DNA of 18,377 bases, from positions 1 through 18,377 of the forward strand of contig CAZWCE010000035.1 of assembly GCA_964632505.1 (NCBI GenBank), written 5' to 3'. How positions within the stretch are numbered: position 1 is the stretch's first letter; the number at the start of each line of letters is the position of its first letter. A program made the position numbers and the translations under genes. The DNA comes from CAZWCE01 sp964632505. Its GTDB lineage: Bacteria; Planctomycetota; Planctomycetia; Pirellulales; Thermoguttaceae. The notes beneath the pieces are model-generated. The model made no database searches. It was not told where the DNA came from and saw nothing but the letters and a program-made list of their open reading frames with translations. Of this stretch, positions 13,694-18,377 are shown piece after piece.

Positions 13694-14872
13694 TCACTTA
13701 CCCTGGTTGATCAATAACCAAGTACCGGTTTTGCCGGCCACGACGATGTCGGTGTGGCCGTCGTCGTTCATGTCGGTGGTACGGATCTGCATGCCGATAC
13801 CGATCCCCTCGCCGGGTGCGCCGATGGTGTGCCGCGTGAACGAGGCACGTTCAGGATCCCAGGTATAGTAATAGAGCACGGCCGGTTCTTTGCCGCCGGG
13901 GTCGTTCCCGGAATGAGCCCGCACCCGTTTGCCGGTGATCAATTCCGGTTTCTCGTCGCCGTCGAGATCGCTCCAAGCCAGATAATGAGGCTGCGACCAG
14001 GAATCGTCGATGAGGTGTTCGGTCCAGGTGGTGGTGCCATCGGCTTTCGGCTTACCCTGTTCCCACCAGAAGAGACCATAGTCATGGGCCTTTCCCCAAA
14101 TGAGGTCGTTGCGCCCGTCCTGGTTCACGTCGACCACGAGAAAAGGACAGCTCGGGTGTGGCAGCGCCGTCTCGGGGTGAAACTCCCAGGCCGCGGCCAA
14201 TGGGTCGCCCTCGGGGCGTTCGTACCATCCCAGTTCGGTCAATAGGTCCTCGTCGCCGTCGCCATCGACATCGCCAAATGCCAGACCATGGCCACCGCCT
14301 TGCTTGCCGAGTTCGAAGGGAAGCAAGGCCGGCGAACCATCCTTCTCGACGAAGCGCCAGACCATCACCGGGTTCTGTTTCTTCCAACTACTGACGATGA
14401 TTTCGGGAACCTCGTCGCCGTTCATGTCGTGCAGGAAGAACGCCTCGTTCGCCTTTTTCCCTTCCGCCAATACGTGCCTGGGCCACTTCATGCCGCGTTG
14501 CAGGGCGATCTTGCCGGGATTCTCATACCAGCAGATCTCCGTATCGTTCCAGCCGCTTGCCACCACATCCGGCCAACCGTCCTGATTGACGTCGAACAGG
14601 TGGTCGCCGTTGGTGGTGAAATAGTCGGCGCCCATCGACTCGATGTCGCGCAGCGCGTGAGGGACGAAATCGGGGCCGGGGTACCAGTTTCGGCCCGCGA
14701 CGATGTCCATGTCGCCATCGTTGTCGACATCGCCGACGTCGCAACCTTCATTCGGGTCGACGCAAAGGAGCGTTTTCGAAAATTTCAGCGGTTCCTCGGC
14801 CATCGCCTGTTGCATCGTCGCGAACAGGACGAAGACCAACGTGAGCATGCCGAAAAGGGAGGTTTTCATCAT
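13694..14872 (-). CDS. Secreted FG-GAP/VCBS repeat protein (seven-bladed beta-propeller)
   Basis: The 392-residue product has a Sec signal peptide (hydrophobic residues ~4-19, cleavage probably after A-M-A at ~25). The rest is seven FG-GAP-type repeats, each with an Asp-rich calcium loop of the form DxDxDG or a variant, at ~48-57, 94-103, 149-158, 201-210, 248-257, 302-311 and 367-376. Seven regular units imply a seven-bladed propeller. Two loops are degenerate (N-G-D-E-V-P-E at 149 and D-G-D-E-K-P-E at 302). Such proteins are extracellular or periplasmic and are particularly abundant in planctomycetes; their ligands are mostly unknown. ATG 14872 has GGAG 8 nt upstream; ATG 14920 would add 16 residues ahead of the signal peptide. 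It is followed by the parS cluster. Confidence 0.88.
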   Translation of the reverse strand: MMKTSLFGMLTLVFVLFATMQQAMAEEPLKFSKTLLCVDPNEGCDVGDVDNDGDMDIVAGRNWYPGPDFVPHALRDIESMGADYFTTNGDHLFDVNQDGWPDVVASGWNDTEICWYENPGKIALQRGMKWPRHVLAEGKKANEAFFLHDMNGDEVPEIIVSSWKKQNPVMVWRFVEKDGSPALLPFELGKQGGGHGLAFGDVDGDGDEDLLTELGWYERPEGDPLAAAWEFHPETALPHPSCPFLVVDVNQDGRNDLIWGKAHDYGLFWWEQGKPKADGTTTWTEHLIDDSWSQPHYLAWSDLDGDEKPELITGKRVRAHSGNDPGGKEPAVLYYYTWDPERASFTRHTIGAPGEGIGIGMQIRTTDMNDDGHTDIVVAGKTGTWLLINQGK

Positions 14873-15181
14873 GGGGAATTCTCCATTTCTTCCTGGGGTG
14901 TCGAATGCGTGCATTGCCAAGTATTTCCACTTCTACGAATCGAGAGAAGCTCTGCCGCGTGAATCGCGTCACCGCGGTCCCTTCCGATGGATGATCCTCG
15001 GAGCAAGCGGTTGGGAGCGAAAGCGGAATCGACGCGAAATCTTACAAGTGATCTCTACAAGAAAGAGTAGCCGATGGGAAGGGCCAAGGCAAGTAGCGAG
15101 GAGGGAAAGAAAGAAGGGCGCCGGCGGCGACATTCCGGGCGGCAAGAGAGGAGAAAAGAAAGCAGGGCCATCGTCGGGCAA
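14873..15181. other. Intergenic region between FG-GAP and two-TM genes
   Basis: These ~310 bases carry the ribosome binding site of the FG-GAP gene (14881-14884) and purine-rich sequence on the plus strand. The GC-rich palindrome GGCGCCGGCGGCG-like run near 15117-15130 may form a hairpin, but it has no T run on the minus strand. I see no gene. Confidence 0.4.
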
Positions 15182-15694
15182 TCATTCAGTCGGCTCGGAC
15201 GGGGTGGCCTCGTCCTCATCTTCCTCATCATCGGGCAGCGGTTCCGTTTGCCGGTAGTAGTCCAACAGTAAGAGAGCCCGTTCCTTGTTTTCGGGCCAAG
15301 GGACATAGAGTCCCCTCATCATATCCAACGGGAAAGAGACGCGGTTCGGAAGAAAGAGGACGCCGTGCTCGCTGATTCGGTGATTCTTGATATCGTTCCA
15401 TGCGATGAATCGAGAGATGCCGAAGGTGGTTTCGGTGATGCCGTCATCGTTCCATTCGAACACGATCGGAAGATAGAGACGCCAAAGCGTGAGAAGCAGC
15501 AGCGCCAGCACGATGCTCCCCAGCAACAGGGAAGCGGAGGTCTTCCAGACGAGCAAAGCCAGCAAGATCGACCCCAGAAGAAAGAAAAAGCTTTTGAGCT
15601 TCTGATCGACAAGAGGCCAGCTCTGCCAATGCAGCACCGGAGGCGGTTCTTCGAGCAAGATCTTCTTGTTGTTGGAATCCGAAGGAGAAGACAT
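15182..15694 (-). CDS. Two-TM membrane protein with PH-like cytosolic domain
   Basis: I do not recognise a named family. The 170-residue product has a short hydrophilic N-terminus and two hydrophobic helices (~33-50 and ~55-75). The following soluble part (~78-145) alternates strands, with W-N-D-D-G-I-T-E-T-T-F-G-I and F-I-A-W-N-D-I-K, the pattern of bacterial PH-like/YcxB-type domains that follow two transmembrane helices. The end is strongly acidic (D-D-E-E-D-E-D-E). The PH-like reading is an inference from the pattern. ATG 15694 was chosen because the hydrophilic leader starts there and GAGGA lies about 11 nt upstream; ATG 15712 adds six residues. It lies 92 bp downstream of csrA on the same strand and may be cotranscribed. 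Confidence 0.6.
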   Translation of the reverse strand: MSSPSDSNNKKILLEEPPPVLHWQSWPLVDQKLKSFFFLLGSILLALLVWKTSASLLLGSIVLALLLLTLWRLYLPIVFEWNDDGITETTFGISRFIAWNDIKNHRISEHGVLFLPNRVSFPLDMMRGLYVPWPENKERALLLLDYYRQTEPLPDDEEDEDEATPSEPTE

Positions 15695-15786
15695 GAAGGG
15701 TGAGGTCCTCATAAGCCCCGGTGCTTGGGCGATACCGGAGTCGAAGATCTCCGAGGAAATCGCGGGAGTCGGAGTGTCTTCGGGGG

Positions 15787-15999
15787 TTAACCCGCCATGG
15801 CCGTTTTATGGGGGGGCGCGGGCAAGGGGATGTTTCCTTCCCTGTCAGATTTCGATTCCAGCTCTTTTCGAAGAACCAAAATATCCGAGGGGGCGTCGAT
15901 TCCGATCCGAACCTTGTCGCCTTGAAGACGGACGACGGAAACGACGATGGACTTGCCGATGCGAATACACTCACCCTCTCTTCGTGAAAGAACCAGCAT
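15787..15999 (-). CDS. csrA: Carbon storage regulator CsrA
   Basis: CsrA is a small dimeric RNA-binding protein that binds GGA motifs in mRNA leaders and changes translation or stability. The core (1-55) matches the family: M-L-V-L-S-R-R-E-G-E at the start, with L4 and R6 in the RNA-binding strand, V-R-I-G-I-D-A-P at 30-37, and R44 in I-L-V-L-R-K-E-L, the key RNA-contact arginine. At 70 residues it is slightly longer than usual, with a Pro-rich tail (57-70) coded across a seven-G run (plus strand 15810-15816) where slippage would alter only the tail. The ribosome binding site is excellent: GGAGG at 16007-16011 with a 7-nt spacer, and itself a GGA that could allow autoregulation. It is followed 92 bp later by a membrane-protein gene. 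Confidence 0.95.
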   Translation of the reverse strand: MLVLSRREGECIRIGKSIVVSVVRLQGDKVRIGIDAPSDILVLRKELESKSDREGNIPLPAPPHKTAMAG

Positions 16000-16389
16000 C
16001 GAGAAACCTCCAGGAATATATCAATGATTTTTCAAAATCGTTATGGGTTCATTGTAAATACAACACGTCGGGTTGGCCAGTCTTGTCATCCCGACCTGCG
16101 ATGACTTCCACTTGTTCTTCTGTACGCAATTTTCAAAAAAAGGTTCGAATTCTCTCAAGTACTTGAAAGAGAAAAGGGAACCCATGTTTATCGTACGATA
16201 ATGTGGTCGTCCGCTTCTACATTGATCCGATCGCTCCCGAGGCAATTCATCGAAAACCCCGTCATGGTCTTTTTCGCCTTCCCCCAGGCTTTTGCAGCCT
16301 CGTGAGTCATCCCGACGCACTAGAGAAAAAAGGTCATGCCGAGGGGGGCTCGGAACGTCGTTGCTCGTAAGTTGTTTCATGGGAGTGGT
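16000..16389 (-). other. Region upstream of csrA with two palindromes
   Basis: No reliable gene is seen. An open frame on the minus strand (16021-16380, 119 codons) has no ribosome binding site and no family features, so I do not annotate it. Just upstream of the csrA ribosome binding site lie GATTTTTCAAAATC (16026-16039) and TTGTAAATACAA (16052-16063), both inverted repeats in an AT-rich patch that could be a promoter or operator region. Confidence 0.4.
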
Positions 16390-16716
16390 TTACGCGGCGG
16401 CTAGTTGCATGCCGGCAGGTTCCGGCTTCCATTCCACCAGCGGATCCTGCTCCAGTTTCACCTGCAGAAAACGCTTTCCCGTGGGTCCGTAAAACAGGAT
16501 CCGATTCTTCTTCTTTTCCCAAATCGCCGTCAATTTGACCGACCGCGGACCATGAAGGCAGAACCAGATGCCGCAGTGAGTGCGGCTGTTCACGCGAAGG
16601 ATCTTCTCGGATGTCTGGAACGCGTCGGGTAATAGTTCGTGATATTCGCAAAGGGTTTGGTAGACATAATCTCGCAACTCTGGGTAAGACCGAAGTAGTG
16701 GTTGATGTGTTTTCAT
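16390..16716 (-). CDS. Small conserved-looking protein of unknown function
   Basis: The 108-residue product is cytosolic by appearance, with no signal peptide or membrane helix. It has a helical N-terminal half (1-44) with E-L-R-D-Y-V-Y-Q-T-L-C-E-Y and then a strand-rich part: C-G-I-W-F-C-L-H-G-P-R-S-V-K-L-T-A-I-W at ~48-66 and R-I-L-F-Y-G-P-T-G-K-R-F-L at ~72-84. The compact strand-rich part suggests a real folded domain. I cannot name a family. It lies upstream of csrA on the same strand, with a candidate promoter immediately ahead. The ribosome binding site (AGGG, about 4 nt spacer) is modest. Confidence 0.65.
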   Translation of the reverse strand: MKTHQPLLRSYPELRDYVYQTLCEYHELLPDAFQTSEKILRVNSRTHCGIWFCLHGPRSVKLTAIWEKKKNRILFYGPTGKRFLQVKLEQDPLVEWKPEPAGMQLAAA

Positions 16717-17073
16717 CTTGCCCTATGTGTATGAAATTATATGATGAAAGATCGATGAAAAATAGACAAAACAAGTCCGACGGAGCGTCGTGCGTGGCCT
16801 GGATAGGCTGGCTGTAATAGAAGATATCGGCAAACCTTTTCGCCTTCTTTTCCTTCAGTTGAGGGATAACGCAAAAAGGTTTTTCTTCAATCAATTGAGA
16901 GGGAAAGACGGCTTTTTTTGATACTTGTTTTGAGATTTCCACTCCTCTTCGATATTCTTGATACAATGCGGTATTGCTTTTTGTACATGAATAAACCCGT
17001 TACAAAGGAAATGGGAGAAACCCTGAAAAAATCGAGGGATGGGAAGATCTCTCTAGAGGGGGGCGAGTCTGGA
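16717..17073. other. AT-rich intergenic region downstream of mutY
   Basis: About 350 bases between the end of mutY and the 108-residue gene. It is AT-rich, with several T runs and a possible plus-strand promoter-like pair TTGAGA/TATTCT near 16931-16959. No gene is convincing; a plus-strand frame from ~16987 runs on antisense into mutY and is treated as a shadow. Confidence 0.4.
16736..16741 (-). promoter_or_regulatory. Perfect -10 box TATAAT ahead of the 108-residue gene
   Basis: On the minus strand TATAAT (16741 to 16736) lies about 20 nt before the ATG at 16716, implying a short leader of ~12 nt. No good -35 box is visible at the expected spacing. Confidence 0.4.
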
Positions 17074-18249
17074 TCATACCAGCGGACACATCTTTCTGCC
17101 GGTGGTGTTCAACGGCATTTCAATCAGTTGCGACTTCGGAATCCAGCGAGTTTCCAGCCGCTGAATCGCCCCCTGGTCCTGCTCCTCGATCGGCGGGGAG
17201 GCGCGACGGCCCGTTGCCGCTCCTTTCCGCAATGCTCCCCGGTAACAATACAGCGTGATGCGATATCGGGTCACACTGTGGCGAAACGTTTTCAGGTATT
17301 CCTTGAGTGCGATTTTCATGCCGGTTAGCTGGAATAGTCGGTTTTCAACGGTTGTCTGCCAAAGAGTGGAAGGGGAAGAGGGACAAGCATCCAGTGGGAT
17401 TCTCGGAAAATCCCAGAGACCGGCCCAGCGAACCCCTTCCGGATAGCGGATCATGAGGATTTTTCCCTCCGATTCCACCAAGACGGCAAGCTCTTCGATC
17501 GAGGTCGGTTTCTTTTTTGATTTCGGACGCGGGAGCTCATTTTGTTTCCCCTCGGCGAAGGCGCCGCAGAGAGGAAAAACGGGACATTCCCGGCAAGGAG
17601 GATTCTTCGGAACGCAGACGAGGCTACCCAGCTCCATGAGCGCCTGATTGAAGGTGCCGACGTTCTTCTTCGGTAAGACACTTTCGGCCATTTTCCAGAG
17701 AAGTCGATTTCCTTCGCCGCCGCTTGGATCGCCCTGGAACGCGAGCAAACGCGAGAACAACCGAACCGTGTTCGCCTCCAGCACCGGCAGCCGCCGGTCG
17801 TGAGCGATGGAGAGAATCGCTCCGGCGGTGTATCTCCCGATGCCGGGAAGTGACAGCACTTCCTCGAAGGTCTCCGGAAACCGACCTCCATGATGCCGGA
17901 CGATCGCCCGGGCGGCCCGATGCATTTGTACGGCCCGACGGTAGTAGCCCAACCCCTCCCAGTAGCGAAGAACCTCGGTTTCTTCCGCGGCGGCCAGAGA
18001 AGCGATGGTAGGGAAACGTTCCAGGAAGCGAGGAAAAAACGATTCCACCGTCGCGACCTGCGTTTGCTGGAGCATGATTTCGCTGATCCATATCGAATAG
18101 GGATCTCGAGGTCCCCGCCAGGGGAGGATCCTGGCGTTTTGGGCATACCAGTGAAAAATCCGGCGTCGGAAACGTTGTTTCCAATTCCGATCGGGAAGGT
18201 CCGTCTTCATAGGGGGATCCGGAGAAAAATAATTGGGTTCTTCCGACAT
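17074..18249 (-). CDS. mutY: Adenine DNA glycosylase MutY (A/G-specific)
   Basis: MutY removes adenine mispaired with 8-oxoguanine, starting base-excision repair. The 391-residue product has the HhH-GPD fold with catalytic-helix E57 in W-I-S-E-I-M-L-Q-Q-T-Q, the hairpin L-P-G-I-G-R-Y-T-A-G-A-I (134-145), and the 4Fe-4S cluster ligands C212-x6-C219-x2-C222-x5-C228. A Nudix-like C-terminal domain (~251-391) normally reads 8-oxoguanine. Two positions are odd. The catalytic Asp of I-L-D-G-N-V is Glu158 here (V-L-E-A-N-T), and the F-S-H motif of the C-terminal domain reads F322-R-H. These may be lineage features. The annotated start ATG 18249 lies inside repeat copy B, without a good ribosome binding site; ATG 18210, 13 codons later and just outside the repeat, is a plausible alternative start. 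Confidence 0.93.
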   Translation of the reverse strand: MSEEPNYFSPDPPMKTDLPDRNWKQRFRRRIFHWYAQNARILPWRGPRDPYSIWISEIMLQQTQVATVESFFPRFLERFPTIASLAAAEETEVLRYWEGLGYYRRAVQMHRAARAIVRHHGGRFPETFEEVLSLPGIGRYTAGAILSIAHDRRLPVLEANTVRLFSRLLAFQGDPSGGEGNRLLWKMAESVLPKKNVGTFNQALMELGSLVCVPKNPPCRECPVFPLCGAFAEGKQNELPRPKSKKKPTSIEELAVLVESEGKILMIRYPEGVRWAGLWDFPRIPLDACPSSPSTLWQTTVENRLFQLTGMKIALKEYLKTFRHSVTRYRITLYCYRGALRKGAATGRRASPPIEEQDQGAIQRLETRWIPKSQLIEMPLNTTGRKMCPLV

Positions 18250-18377
18250 TTTAGTGGCTGATTGATGAGTCCTTGTCGTCGATATCGATTGGCTCGGCTC
18301 GGATTCACCAACCCAAGCAGGGGGGGGGCGTTCCCTGCCGCGACCTCCACCATCTCCGCCTCCTGGAGGCCTGCGGC
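18236..18377 (-). repeat. Inverted repeat, copy B (partner at 694-832)
   Basis: The reverse complement of these 142 bases matches 694-832 with four substitutions and three extra Cs in a C tract. It includes the region immediately upstream of mutY, the annotated mutY start codon and the next four codons, and it runs to the end of the window, so its outer boundary is not visible. Confidence 0.9.

Noticed and set aside
16140..16170. tRNA T-arm-like GGTTCGAATTC
   Set aside because: Flanking bases do not form the T stem or an acceptor stem on either strand.
16021..16380. 119-codon minus-strand ORF between the 108-residue gene and csrA
   Set aside because: Well placed for an operon, but it has no ribosome binding site and its composition looks non-coding; the palindromes upstream of csrA fall within it.

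Overview
This window looks like chromosomal DNA from a member of the Planctomycetota. That is an inference from gene content: a soluble Hanks-type Ser/Thr kinase, a secreted FG-GAP/VCBS beta-propeller, an ExeA-like AAA ATPase with a long acidic tail, small Cys-rich lipoproteins, CsrA, a DUF1015 protein and an ArfB-like ribosome rescue factor. Most genes are GC-rich. The first ~500 bases are visibly AT-richer and may have another origin.

Layout: (1) 1-1286 holds an AT-rich TPR-like ORF, a strong terminator and a largely gene-free stretch with copy A of a ~140-bp repeat. (2) 1287-4751 holds a STAS/SpoIIAA-like protein (+), then three minus-strand genes: a Ser/Thr kinase, a DgkA-family kinase and a UbiA-family prenyltransferase. 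The last two suggest polyprenyl-lipid metabolism in the membrane. (3) 5411-7789 holds two small Cys-rich lipoproteins on opposite strands and a membrane-anchored alpha/beta hydrolase. (4) 7801-9444 is the ExeA-like ATPase, convergent with the hydrolase. (5) 10127-12950 holds S-adenosylhomocysteinase (ahcY), with a long leader that could fold, and a DUF1015 protein with a clear terminator. (6) 13043-14872 holds arfB, a cluster of three parS centromere sites, and the FG-GAP protein. (7) 15182-18249 is all minus strand: a two-TM membrane protein, csrA, a small protein of unknown function and mutY.

The two most notable non-coding signals are the parS cluster at 13510-13625 and a ~140-bp repeat present in inverted orientation at 694-832 and 18236-18377. 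The parS sites imply that this is a ParB-loading, probably origin-proximal, segment. The repeat runs through the annotated start codon of mutY, so the whole window is bracketed by inverted copies of the same sequence. The copies differ in the length of a C tract (6 against 9), and several other long G/C tracts occur, two of them inside coding sequence (csrA and the kinase). I found no CRISPR array, recognisable transposase, rRNA or tRNA gene. I do not see a clearly new multi-gene system. The best candidates for something undescribed are the inverted repeat, the lipoprotein pair with its G-rich upstream tract, and the putative ahcY leader.
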